64,000 nt of DNA from Lithospermum erythrorhizon (Eukaryota; Streptophyta; Magnoliopsida; Boraginales; Boraginaceae): NCBI GenBank assembly GCA_019722365.1, contig JADFUC010000954.1, positions 2,728,001 to 2,792,000 on the forward strand, in the 5' to 3' direction. This document shows, one piece after another, positions 13,001 to 24,717 of this stretch; position 1 is the stretch's first letter, and each line of letters starts with the position of its first letter. The notes beneath the pieces are model-generated. The model made no database searches, was not told the origin of the DNA, and was given only the letters and a program-made list of their open reading frames with translations. A program made the position numbers and the translations under genes.

Positions 13001-13840
13001 GATGGAAGAATAATAATTCTTCACAAAAGAATCAAAGTCAAACCAGAAACCAAAAACTAGAAAAAACAACCAAACTACAAAAGGTTAAAAATGTCAATTC
13101 ACTAAAATCCACACCACCCTTATTTCATCCTTATTCATTGGTCAAAGAGTCAAATCACCTTCCAAATACACACCCTTATCATTTCGGAACGAGATACTCT
13201 CTCTAAGTTATTATTATTTCAATTATCTCATGTTTTGTCCCCAGCTATTCTGATTTAAATTCTGATATTTCTGACTAATTAATTAAATCTAATAAAATTT
13301 AGTATTTACTTTTTAATTAAAATTTTTTATATTTGTAATTTACTATAATCTGATATAATTATACTTTTTATTACTAATTTATACAAAAAAACATTCTTCA
13401 TTTTACAAAAAACTCGAAAAAGTTAGAGGAACTATATTAATCCTCTCATTTCACCTCTACTGCTTATATATTTCATTTCTGAATTACATAAACTCGTCTT
13501 GTATAGTTATATCTGGTTGGATAAATGCCAGCTAACGTATTTGATCGAGGCAGTTCGTATAAAATAAGGCGTTTAAAAACGTTCGCGTTTTTTATAGCGC
13601 ATATTACATTATAATATTTATGGAGAATGATTATGCTTAATTCTAATTAAAATTAAATTGGAAATAATGATTATCGCTTTATAAGTACATGATTTATTAA
13701 ATTACCTAACGTTTCAAATGGGAGTCCACACAAGTGCATAATTGTGGCTACCCTCCCAAACCGACGTAGCAGCAATCATTGAGATATCGTTTCCTTAGGA
13801 TTGACAAACTAGACAACATTTGATAAACAAACAAAATAAC
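10071..13840. other. AT-rich intergenic DNA
   Basis: No gene recognised. A Stowaway-like left end (CTACTCCCTCAATTTC, near 10328) lacks a convincing partner. Open frames here are short and of low-complexity composition. Confidence 0.45.
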
Positions 13841-13844
13841 CAAA

Positions 13845-13945
13845 AAACACACTCTCTCTCATAAACTTTCTCTCTCTAAAATAATTTCTTCCATTCTGTC
13901 TCTATCCCCTGCCTTACAACTGTCCTTTCCCCCCTCCCCCCAATA
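13845..13945 (+). promoter_or_regulatory. CT-rich leader/promoter region of the AFR gene
   Basis: Runs of CTCTCTCT, then CCCCCCTCCCCCC, 420-510 bases before the AFR start codon. Plant Y patches and 5' UTRs look like this. No strong TATA box was picked out, so the transcription start is a guess. A tandem repeat (14048-14230) lies between this tract and the ATG. Confidence 0.4.
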
Positions 13946-14047
13946 AATTTCATCCAAAAATTTCAATTTTTGCACATAAAGATCGCATTTTTAAACTCTA
14001 AATGCATGATCTTCAACACCCTTCAGTGCTTTTTAACTGTATTGTTT

Positions 14048-14230
14048 TTTTATTCGGAGTAACTTGAATCCAAAACCCGTCATTTCGAATAATATGAAGT
14101 GATTCTTTATTCGGTCGAGTTCCGTTATTTCGAGTAATATGGAGTCATTCTTTATTTGGAATAACTCGAACTCGAAACCCATATTAGAATAACTCGAATC
14201 GAGACCCGTCATTTCGAGTAATATGCGGTG
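14048..14230 (+). repeat. Degenerate tandem repeat in the AFR leader region
   Basis: Three imperfect units, each starting CTTTATT and containing TTTCGAGTAATATG or a variant, at about 14048, 14105 and 14150. Unit length varies from 45 to 80 bases. They lie just upstream of the AFR coding start, probably in its 5' UTR or first intron. Confidence 0.6.
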
Positions 14231-14359
14231 ACACTATAACACTATAGCACTAAGGCTAATGGTTTTTTTTTACTAAATTGTCATATATAGATAGAGTTTT
14301 GTATAGAATTTAGGACAACCATTTTGGGACAAGTGATTATTGGAGCAGTAGAGAATTCA

Positions 14360-16695
14360 ATGAGTAATGGAGGTGGTGGAGAGATTAGTGAGGAGGAGTT
14401 AGCTGTGTTGCCACGTCATACTAAGGTTGTAGTAACTGGAAACAACAGAACAAAATCAGTGCTTGTTGGGTTACAGGGTACTGTCAAGAAAGCTGTTGGA
14501 CTTGGAGGATGGCATTGGCTGGTGATCATTTTTTCCTTCAAAGATTCAATCTTTTTATTGATATTTGATGTGGGGTTTGCTTAAATTTTTATTTTGTTTG
14601 CTAAAATGAAAGCTTTAACTAATTTTTATTTATTTGTTTATTATTTGTATAATGAAATTGGTTACATTTGTTTATGTTGAGATTTCATGAAGTTAGTGAT
14701 AAAATCAATCAATTGGTCGTAGATGAATAAAACCGTGATCTTATTAATATGCACGGAATTTATTAATCAACCAATGCAGACTGGTTGTCAATATCTTTTT
14801 TGTTTTTGTTTTTGGAAGGTTGAGAAATCCATTGTTATTTTTTTTTTGGTTGATGCAATTTTCAGTTTTACAGAATTATTTGTGGTTCTTATTTGATATT
14901 TTGTTGAAGTACTTTTTGTAGACCAACTAATTTTTATTTGGTGTTTATGGATTGGGAGTTTTATTTGGTATTTATGAATGATTTAGTAAGTCTATCAATT
15001 TATTATTCATTGATTATTGTTGGGGACCAGTTAGTGTTGTTATTCTTTTATGTCCTGTTTTGAATAATTCATGGCATTTGAGTAGATTATTAAACTTTCC
15101 AAATTGCATGAATGTAAAAAAAAGTATATGAATTTTAATTGATGTGTGATTGCATGTTAATTTTCTGGATCTAGATGTTGAGGGCAGTTTAGTAATCTAC
15201 CAATCTTCGATGTGTATCCTTCTGTGAATTGAACTCTTAATTTTAGTATTCTAATTCTTTGGTAATGTATATAAACAACAAGTGCAGGGGATGAAGCTAA
15301 TTTATGAAATATTAGTTGTACTTGAAGCAACTAATAAAAGTACATCATAGAGTTTACTTGCATCAGCTGAATTTTTTGTATTAAGTAGAATATGTTTTTG
15401 TTATGGGAAATTTTTAGTTTTCCATTTTTTATATGGTTTCTGATGAGCTTGGGAAATTTATGTGGTTTGTTTGTGGCTGCAAATAAATTGTGCTTGCTGT
15501 AGCTAACTAATTCACATAAATGCAGGTGCTTACGAATGGTATTGAGGTCAAGCTTCAAAGGAATGCACTGAGCGTTCTTGAAGCCCCTACCGGTAGTGAA
15601 GACGACGATGACCTTGACCTCGACCTTGATCACTTGCAATGGAATGGCCCTCGTGTGGGTAAGTCCTGAAACTGGATTTCTCATCATATAGTGACTAGAT
15701 ATGTGATTCAGCAATCAATTTATTGCTACATAAAGCTGCGACCCTATAACTATTAATCTATTACTAATGGAACCAGATTATCATCATATATCTTATACCA
15801 TCTAATCTTTTACCTTGATATAGTTATGATTCTGCTAATTTCATGAAGATTGTTTTCATAGAATTTTAGCATAAAAGTGAAAAAGGATTGTTTTTCCTAG
15901 GATTCTTTATGCAAGTCAATCTTTATTCTTTCATTTAAAAACTATTTTCCCACTTCATTCTTCAGTTCCCTTGACGCCTCAAAAAAGACTGAGCTTACTT
16001 TATATTATATTTTTCAGCATCCCATGCTGAAGTCTCAGAGGAGTTAGAAGGCAGTATGCAAATCCAATGGACTATCCAGAGGCTCAGGCCATCCCTCTCT
16101 GTGATTCACAATACAAAGGATCTGTTTATATGCCTAGAGGAACCACATTGAATTTGTTTCAAGTATCTAGTTTCTTTGGTAAGTATTGAGGTAGATCTGC
16201 GCATTTCAACCATTTATAAATATTCAAATAATGTTGTTTGTTCAGAAGGTTGATTTAAGCAAACTGGAGATGGCTGCACTCTGGAGATATTTGCAGCACT
16301 TTAACCTTGTATGTTGATCTCTAACCTTTATGATGGGTTCATCTTAGGGCAGATATTGACCTGCATTATTAACGCCTTGTGTTTCTATATATTGTTACTT
16401 GTTTTCCTTTCAGGTTGGCCATTCCCAGCAGCATCAAAGACAACTCATAGACGTTGTTCAGAGACATTTCTTGTCTCAGGTATTTACCACCTTGCTTCTG
16501 CATTTCTTGTCACGCGACCTCACATTTAAAGTAGTGTTCCTACCCAGTTGAGCCTTTACTCAAGTTTATATGTTTGCGCATATATATGTGTGACATTGTA
16601 ACTAGTATATGTGATTACGCCTTCATTGAGCTGCAAAGTCATTACCTATGGATTAAGTGAAGGCTGCGAAGAGGCTTAAGTCTGTCTGCAAATAA
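14360..16695 (+). CDS. AFR: AFR/SAP30-related HDAC co-repressor subunit gene, frame-disrupted
   Basis: Homologue of plant SAP30 FUNCTION-RELATED proteins (Arabidopsis AFR1/AFR2), nuclear subunits of Sin3-type histone deacetylase complexes known to repress flowering genes. Exons seen: 14360-14521 (HTKVVVTGNNRTKSVLVGLQ, then GLGGWHWL), 15526-15658 (NGIEVKLQRNALSVLE and an acidic DDDDLDLDLD run), 16018 to about 16147, 16246-16308 (VDLSKLEMAALWRY, Sin3-binding helix), 16414-16479 (QLIDVVQRHFLSQ) and about 16627-16695 (VKAAKRLKSVCK, TAA). Introns 1, 2 and 4 have GT/AG ends. The first ATG in frame is 14360; the family usually starts a dozen codons earlier, where this sequence has no ATG. Exon 3 reads KSQRS and then CDSQYKGSVYMPRGTT in two different frames, its expected donor is absent (a gtaagt lies at 16179), and the last exon has extra A bases and no clear acceptor. 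Family call is firm; whether it is functional is open. Confidence 0.8.
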
Positions 16696-16699
16696 CCTG

Positions 16700-17820
16700 A
16701 ACATGTTCTGATTACTAACAATTTGCTTCCTCTGAGAAGCGATATTGTAATATCTTACTGTTTAAGACCGTTATGTTTGTAGGTTGACATCTCATTGTGG
16801 TATAAAGGATCTTAATATGAGGTAGTTGAAGTAATGTAGATGCATGAAATCTATGGCTAACTTCAGAGGGAAGTATTTTGAGCTTCTTTGGTTCTGGTTG
16901 AATGTAATTCCTAACTCAGGGGTTGTGGTCCTTGGAGATGTATATATAGTCATTCAACCAGTAGACATTGGCCATTGTTGCAGCAAGAGTATAAATAGCT
17001 ACTCACCCTTTTCTTTCTCACTTTGTTGTTTCGAGTTGTGGGTTTGGAGTTGAAAATGAAATTGATAAGTAGAATCTACATATGAGATCTTTATCTCTTT
17101 GCGCGATACTTCATATTTAGAATTCATAGGATACACTTTGTTATAATAGTGAAAGTGAATTTAATACGGAGTATTAACATAATTTACTATTCATTTGATA
17201 TTTTTTATTCAAATCAAAATTTTGTGTGGTAATTAAGATCTTGAAGATTGTTAATATTTGATCATGAAAAATCAAATCAACAATCTTTTTGGATTGGACA
17301 ATTTTACATTGATCAGTCATTTTTCCACCCTAATGATCTCATTTTCAAGTTAGATTGATCAGTCTTGTTTCACCCTTTTGATCTCATTGCCGCTTGCCAA
17401 GAAACAAGACAATGTTTCCAGTCCTTTTCATTAGCTCCCCATCACCTAACGTTCATTATTACTATTTGCTAAAATTACTGGTTATCTCTCAAGCAAGAGT
17501 CCATTTCACTCACTCTCATTTTCACTTGTCGGCACAAAATGGTCATTGACTCTTTCACCCTCATATTCTCCATGTTTGGGGAGGGGTGGAGTATAGATCG
17601 GCATCAATAGATGGATGTTCATTTATCTTTTATTTCATTTTTAGTATTTATGAATTGACACATTTACGCTTCATTCAAGTGACTTATTTTATTTTAATTT
17701 CAATGTCAAAAAACAAAATCTCAAGGGATAATTTAAAATGTTGGGCATAGTTCAGAGTACAATTTGAAACTTTGACATAGTTTAGGAGGCAATTTGAAAT
17801 ATTTGATTAGTTTAAGGAAC
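16700..17820. other. Region downstream of AFR, nothing recognised
   Basis: Probably the AFR 3' UTR for the first few hundred bases, but I see no clear AATAAA. The rest is AT-rich and contains no recognisable coding. Confidence 0.4.
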
Positions 17821-17958
17821 AATCTAAAAAGTTAGAATGAGAGCATTCGAACATTTTTAGTGGTTAGGGCGCCCAGGGCTGGGTATTTAGAGGTCACGGA
17901 TTCGATTGTGGGAGCCGATTGGGTGGGTTTTAAAAAAAAATAATCTAAAAAGTTAGAA
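17821..17958 (+). mobile_element. SINE with perfect 17-bp target duplication
   Basis: Body 17838-17941: a box-A-like TAGTGGTTAGGGCGC, a box-B-like GGATTCGATTGTG, the tail GGGTGGGTTTT and a run of A. It is flanked by identical AATCTAAAAAGTTAGAA at 17821-17837 and 17942-17958. The perfect duplication implies a fairly recent insertion. The copy at 21189-21289 has the same tail. Confidence 0.85.
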
Positions 17959-17999
17959 AGTTCATTACCTCATTTGAAAAAATAGGTAATTCCAGTTAA

Positions 18000-20120
18000 T
18001 ACAAAGTATGAAATCAAGACTTTTAAGTTTAATAAAAAAAAAGCCCACGTTTTGCAAGGTTTAGCACAAAAATCCGGTTGGTCCTGGGCCTGAGTACATG
18101 GACTAGTAAAATTAATTTTTCTTACATCCCCCATTTATCAAACTAAAAAGTCAATTCTCAAATCTCAAATGGTATCTAAGATCCCCTTTACTAGCTAAAT
18201 GATTTGGCATGTCACAAGCACTTAGCTCATGTATTAATTATATCCTCTGTTCGAGTCCAGTCAACTTATTACCAACTTATATATACAATCGAGAAAAATT
18301 GGAAAATAACACTAGTTTGACCTTTTCTTTAAATTTTAGCATTTAATTAATTTTTTTTTATAAATGATACACTAAGCCAGAAAGTTATACTAAATTACCC
18401 TAAGTTCCTTTTCTTTTCTATTTCTTCTTCTTCTTCTTCTTCCTCAACCTACTTTTTTCTTCAAAAATCACCACCACCACCAACCCCTCCCCTCATATTC
18501 GCGACCACCATTCTCTCCCCCCTCTTCGTGACTCCCTCCCCTACCTTTTTATTTTCGGATTTAAAAAAAATAATAAAAAATTGGGTTCTAAAACCTTCAT
18601 TCTTGAAATCGGTTATATATGTTTATTTATAATGCAGAACCAAAATCAATCAATTCTCTATGATTTCTTTTCTCAATTTGGTGGGTTATGTAAAAATGAA
18701 TTTCGTGGGTTTCTAGATTTGCCCTTTTTGGGTTATTTCACGATAATTGCTCATAATTTTTCAATTATTTCATAATTTCTCCTAGTTTTATTAAAGTTTC
18801 CATAAGTATTCATTAAATTATGAATTTTCAGATCAATTGACATGGTTAAGCCTGATTATGCATTTTTTGTGATTTATGCTGCTATTTTTTTTTGGTTGAA
18901 ACCATCTTATCTCGCTTTTAGGTTTTATATGAGATGTAGCTAATATCAGAATATCTCATTTACACTCTATACTCCATTATATTCGTGATACACCATAAAA
19001 AACAAAGGCGAATGGTGTATAATAGAGCATGCCAGGAACTCAATCATGTCCCGTCAATAATATCTATAAGTAAAGTATGACGAGCTCTCAAGATTGGATT
19101 TGTTTCGTAATTACACTATTCCAACTGACGTTGGTCCCAGTTTCGTAACCCGGATAATAAATTGACTCAAAACAAAATTCGATGTAATTGAGGTTCTAAT
19201 TGCAAACGTGAATGTGAACCGTATCGCTCAGGGACCGACGGAAATACCTATTTTTTATTACAAAAAATAATATTCTCATGATAGTTTTTTCTATATATAT
19301 TTATATTAACTAGCAAAGGAGACGCCAGTATACACTAATCTGGCTGAAGGAGAGATACATTTAATTTACATATAATCGACATTTTTTAAATATTTGATAT
19401 ATTTTTTATGTCTAATCTAAATTATTCTAAAATTGTGTAAAAACTTACACTCTTCTCGATTTTGCTTAATATTTTTATTTTTGAAGTGGACGTTATTGAT
19501 CATGAATAACTCTTAAATATAAGCATTTAAAATTACGATAAAATACAATATTAAAAAAAAAAAAGATCATTAGTATAAATACGTGTGATTTTGTGGATAA
19601 TATTCTTTTTTCTAGTTACTTTTATTTCAATTATACTTATTAGTAATATTACTTTCTTAAATTAATAATAATATATTATTATTAATGCATATTCAAATTA
19701 AAAAATAATAAGTTTTATAAATTTAAATAATATATGTCAATCGTACGCAATAATATTTTTAAGAAACATTAGTAATATTAGATTAACATCCAAAATTACA
19801 TTATTCAATAATAATCAATCAAATACAATTATGGGTTTGATAAATAAATAATTAGTTTCCAAAAAGATGAAAGATTCGAGCAAATAAATAATTTAGTCTC
19901 AAGTTAATGCAGCATCTTCAATTTAAACATGTCATCTTTTCCTCCAACTAAGAAAAAGAAAATAATTTTTTTTTTACATTTAATATTGATTAATCATATT
20001 AATACGTTTGCACTTCGGATATTTCATCATCTAATGGGAACATGTTATATGTAATGATAATATTAAGAAAATGAATTGGTATTCCACTTGTATGTTTTAA
20101 TTTATGATTTTATTACTACA
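18000..20120. other. AT-rich DNA with a simple-sequence CT/CAC tract
   Basis: 18421-18560 holds (CTT)n, (CAC)n and CT-rich stretches that look like a plant leader, followed by an open frame of 64 codons without a recognised product. The remainder is AT-rich and unassigned. Confidence 0.4.
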
Positions 20121-20121
20121 T

Positions 20122-20241
20122 AAAGTTAAAGAGAATCTTATAATATCGAATTTAGCGGTTGTGATGTCTTCAAATACTTGGCGCCCCAGCTCGATTCTTA
20201 TCAGAAGTGGCTAAGGGTTTTAAAAAAAGTTGGAAGAGAAT
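20122..20241 (+). mobile_element. SINE, family with CGATTCTTATCAGAAGTGG
   Basis: Body about 20138-20225 with TAGCGGTTGTGATG (box A-like), CTCGATTCTTATCAGAAGTG (box B-like) and an A-rich tail. The flanks AAAGTTAAAGAGAAT and AAAGTTGGAAGAGAAT are near-matching and may be the target duplication. It shares its box-B segment with the copy at 28242-28356. Confidence 0.6.
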
Positions 20242-20423
20242 GAAGAAATTTCATTACTTACATGGCTATGTCAAACAAATAGATCGAAGGCGCTAATTTC
20301 TGCATAATGAGCCTGGGCCAAATAATTTATCGCGTAATCTTAACGCCGTATACCTACTTTATCATTATTCGCTAATCGAAACTAAAATTATTAAGTAGCT
20401 AACATCTATTATGATTCAAATGG

Positions 20424-20427
<4 letters not shown>

Positions 20428-20470
<43 letters not shown>
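20428..20470. repeat. (TAA)n microsatellite
   Basis: About 14 uninterrupted TAA units. Shorter AAT runs continue to about 20735. Confidence 0.9.
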
Positions 20471-20473
<3 letters not shown>

Positions 20474-21173
20474 TATATTGACGAATTGATCATCAATATA
20501 CTTTTTACTTTATTGTTAAATTAGTATAATTCAAATTGTGGACGCCAATATATAAAATTCATATATTTAGGAATTAAATAATAATAATAATAATTTACAC
20601 CAAACATATGATTATTTAACTAATACATTATAATAATAATAACAATAGTTCTAAGATAATAAATAATAATAATAATATTAATTCTACATAAAATATATAA
20701 TTATTTAACTAACACCTATTATAATAATAATAAAAATATGTCTACTTAAAACAAATTATTATTTAATTATAGTTAATTCCTATTAGAACTCATGAGTTAT
20801 CAATTAAGAAGTGAAACTATTAATTAAAAAATATTTTTGCCTAACTTTAGATTTTATGTGAGAAGCGCACTTAAGAATTAATAAAGGAAGTGAAAGTTAA
20901 ACTAAGAACACAACCGTTATTCACACTTTTATATATATTAAATGAGTCGTGCAATAGCGAAGCTTCAAAGAAAATTCAAGAAGGGCCAAAACATTAAATA
21001 TATTTAAATGCTTTTTTTTATCGTCGCAAAGTGGGGCGACAACTGCTATATTTTACGCAAAATAACTTATAATTATATATTAAACTCTAAATTTTTTAAA
21101 ATTTAGGAGGGCGCATTCTCTTTAGTCTATTCTAAGCCTAAATTCCACTAAATTCGTGTACCTATCGCACTTT

Positions 21174-21304
21174 AATTGATATTTGTTTTTAAAAACCCAC
21201 CCACTGCCTCTTTATAATTTAATCGAACCTGGTGATTCTAAAGCCAATTAACGCCTCCTAACCATTAGAAAATTGCTCGACGTTCTCTAAATTAATATTT
21301 GTTT
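21174..21304 (-). mobile_element. SINE, minus orientation, 15-bp target duplication
   Basis: Body 21189-21289. On the minus strand it has TAATGGTTAGGAGGCG, then CACCAGGTTCGATTAAA, and ends GTGGGTGGGTTTTTAAAAAC, the same tail as the SINE at 17838. Flanks are AATTGATATTTGTTT (21174) and AATTAATATTTGTTT (21290), a 14/15 match. Confidence 0.8.
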
Positions 21305-21712
21305 CGACTTGCTTTCAAATCATCTAGTCTTGGTTTTGTGAAATCTGAAGCAAACCGAGTGACACGATAATGACACGACAATAACTATAATCTGAATTCT
21401 GAAACTCCTTAACCCCACTCGTGCAAGACAAACAAATTCCCTTCTCAACCCTTTGCCTAAAGGCCAAACTTGAGCTGAAAAAAAAGTGGCACTTAATGGA
21501 TGCCTAGTAAAACTCTTCGTGTCCTAAATTTCTCTTTAACATTTAGACAATTAGTCATGATAACTAGTAGTACTGAATGTGTGCTCGGCAGTTATTCCTC
21601 GTCTTGATAAAGCAAAATCAGATGGAACTCCAGCTATCTAATGCAATATGGCATGGTATTTTCAACTAGGAAATCTAAACGTACACGAGAGGGTGAGTAC
21701 TTGTAGTTTATA

Positions 21713-21946
21713 CACTCCTTCCGTCTCTAAGTGGAGTAAATATTTTTAATTAATGAAGATAAAAGATAAAAGAAATATTTTTATTTTAAACAATCAACTA
21801 TATATTTTTTAACCAAGGCTTCTAGCCTAATGGTTATCACCCAAACCTTCATATGAGAGGTCTTGAGTTCGATCCACAGAGGGGTCTTATAAAACATTCT
21901 CCCTCCGAAAAAAAAGAATCGACTATATATTCTGAGACGAAGAAAT
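21713..21946. mobile_element. Stowaway-type MITE interrupted by a SINE
   Basis: The left end CTCCTTCCGTCTC has its inverted counterpart GAGACGAAG near 21934-21942. TA lies outside the left end. The ~124 bases of MITE are split by the SINE at 21807-21916. Confidence 0.5.
21792..21931 (+). mobile_element. SINE nested in a MITE, 15-bp target duplication
   Basis: Body 21807-21916: TAGCCTAATGGTTATCACC (box A-like), GGTCTTGAGTTCGATCC (box B) and a GAAAAAAAAG tail. Flanks are AATCAACTATATATT (21792) and AATCGACTATATATT (21917), 14/15 identical. Confidence 0.8.
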
Positions 21947-21997
21947 ATTACGGTAATAAAAAAAATCAAAGATCATGAAACATGAGCAGTTTGATAT

Positions 21998-22132
21998 ACT
22001 CCCTTTTTACAGTCTCATTTTACCAAATTAGGTAAAAAAAAATGGAGAAAAAATTATGTTTGTAAGATGAATTTAAATATTTATTAAACTTTGTAAAAGA
22101 ACATGGTCCTTAAAATAAGACTCGGAGGAAGT
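21998..22132. mobile_element. Stowaway-type MITE
   Basis: Left ACTCCCT...AGTCTCATTTTA is matched in inverted orientation by TAAAATAAGACTCGGAGGAAGT at the right. About 135 bp, AT-rich, no coding. TA is present at the left junction only. Confidence 0.55.
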
Positions 22133-23691
22133 GGCAAAGTATTCTATATTGTTCCCATTGTTAACTAGTCTAATAATAATAGCTAGCTAGGCAACAATTT
22201 TATTGGATGTTGTCACAATTCACTTTGGTTGCATTTGTTTAGGAAGACTCAATTATTTCTAAGTTTTTTCATATTTCAACCCACAATTCAAGTAATTTAG
22301 AATTCATATGTTTGTGTTTGTTTATCTTATTGGGTATCTAATGTCACGGCATGAAGAAAAAAAAACCAAAATGTTGTTTGGAAGTCAAAGATTCATTTAA
22401 AGATTCCATAATGCATCTTCTTTATGAGTATCTTTTATGACCCATATTCCACCATGTAATGATATATCACAGTAAGGTTGGGCAAAAATTGTAGTCAAAC
22501 ATTTAATTCTGGATTTCTTGTCGTGAATGAGATGCACAATTCACTGTATTGCTTGTTAACACATCTCATTCGTAACTATTCCCTGTTAAATAAAACATAC
22601 ATATCAAGTTACTTATATCTAGAAAATCTGTAATAGCATTATTAGTTTAACATCTTGAAGGTGAGTTAACATCAATAGTAAACCTGTTTGATTTTTAATT
22701 GGACCGTTCTAACTTCTATATGTCAATCGTTGCATTGGATTCTTGGCAGATGAAATTATACAAATTGGTTAATCTCTTATAGCATCAATGGGAGAGACTC
22801 CAACATTAGGGGTTTAGAAATGAATTCTCAGTAGATAACTCAATTAGAAATTATTTTACATTGGCTTCATTTTTATTGGAAGCCACATACACTCACAGGA
22901 TTACAATGTCTCAAATCATAAACTAGATAGCATACATATTATCAATGGTTTTCACATGTATCGTACATGATCTATAAAAATGTGATAAAGGATCAAAAAA
23001 GATGAATCAAGATTTTGCAAGACCTTCTTACAAACAAATGAATAAATTTTTGGCGTCCAACAAAATTAGGTTGTTTTCAAAACTTAAAAGAAGTACAAAC
23101 AATAAGCAATGTTCCTTCCTCCTTTTTATAATGTGTACATTAGGATGGTTGTAAGTGGTCGATCTAGCCCATTTAAGGTGGTTGTTCATACTATTTTTAA
23201 TGCATTTCGTGGCCAAAACTAAGTCTCAAACAACAAAAAATAAAAATATCAATTAAACTAAATTTAAGTGAATAATTAGTTTTACACTAAAACATGTTTA
23301 AGTGAAAACGTTATTATAAAATATTACTGACGTAGGAGCTTGAGAAATTTATTTGTTATGAGAAAATAATGTTGCACGCCAAAATGCAGATGTTCTGAGA
23401 TGTGATATCACTTAAAAATTGGTGAGATATCACATCGTACACCACTAGACATGTTTTAGTATCAGATACAATTACATGTGATGCACTATAAACATACTAC
23501 GTACCAAATAAGAATATATATATATCAGAATATCAAATCACTGTAAAGAGGAAAAAGAAGATTGGAATGTGAAACCAAGATGCAAAAAATATTTGATTGC
23601 ATTGTTCTCAACTGGAATCAACACACGTAACTGTTTTTCGATCCAATTGTTTGGAATCCGTTTGTAGAACTGTTGTCTGGATCATTCTCAG
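22133..23691. other. AT-rich intergenic DNA
   Basis: No gene, RNA or repeat recognised. Confidence 0.4.
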
Positions 23692-23895
23692 ATTATTTTT
23701 GAGAAGAGGCAACAACAATGGAAGCCAGTTTTTGATGATACTTCCATGTCTAATAGGCCATTGAAAAAGACCAAAAGTCCTGATCGACATGACCCTTTTC
23801 AATCATCTTAGTATTTAACTCAACAAGAAGTTCAATTGCAGCCATCTTATTCTTATGGCATGAATCCTCCAATTCATCCGTTTTTTTATAATTAA
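23692..23895 (+). pseudogene. Coding remnant with one in-frame stop
   Basis: After a possible acceptor (TTCTCAG) a 68-codon frame contains QQQWKPVFDDTSMSNRPLKK, KSPDRHDPFQSS, a single TAG, YLTQQEVQLQPSYSYGMNPP, IHPFFYN and TAA. The rich Q/P/S composition resembles the disordered C-terminal part of a plant transcription factor. I cannot name the family. The single stop makes it a broken exon or one with a base error. Confidence 0.4.
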
Positions 23896-24031
23896 CAATG
23901 ATTTTATTTCACAAGAAATAAAAATTACAAACTTCATTTTATGTTGGACTAAATATGAAACTATAATTCAACTGCCCAACACAAAAGAAAACATACTAGT
24001 CTAAACAATCGTCATCACAATTAGAAAGTCA

Positions 24032-24717
24032 GGTTGGAGATTGAAGCCATATTTCGACCGGGCTTGGGAACTCGTGAAAAAGAATACTAAGGATAAGTGA
24101 ATACCAATAAAACTTGTTGGGCCGAATACCAAAATTACTGCATGACCAAAAAATACCCGTCGCTGCCTTCGATGACTCACGCATCGTTAATGTGAAATTT
24201 GGCTAACATGTTCTTAGTTGATTATTTTAGTGCGCGAGATATCACCACCTCAAATGCTATGTGATTAAAATGTATAGATTCATTGGTAACCAAGAAAGAA
24301 AAATATTACGGTAGACTCAGAATGCAAGCCATATCTATGGTGAAAATACCCAATCGGTAGATCTGCTTCTAAGGGGATTCACAGATAAATAGACACTTCT
24401 AAACGTGTATCAAGACTTCGAGTCATGTAACAATTCTTCCATGATTATTAGCGATCCTCAAGCAGCAGTCAGATAGCTTCCTCACATCAGTGCGCAATGC
24501 TTGTGAATCTCAGATGTTTAATTTTCAAAATTTATTCTTTATGTTATTTGCCATGTCTGAATTAGTGGAGATCAATCCTGGTAGATCTAAGTAATTAGTG
24601 TAATTGATGATACACAAATTATAGTTAATTACGGGTTAAGATTCGACGCTGCGGTATTTTGGGCGGATTCGAAGTTATTGTCAATTATGGCCGCTTAATA
24701 ACGTGTGATTTCCAACA
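24032..24717 (+). repeat. 5' LTR of the element at 24.0-26.6 kb
   Basis: Aligns along its length with 25995-26646. The first bases (GGTTGGAG) have lost the TGTTGG start kept in the other copy. It ends CCAACA. Confidence 0.75.

Noticed and set aside
12854..13206. Overlapping 71- and 72-codon frames on opposite strands
   Set aside because: Low-complexity F/I/Y or N/K/Q composition in AT-rich DNA, no motif, no splice context.
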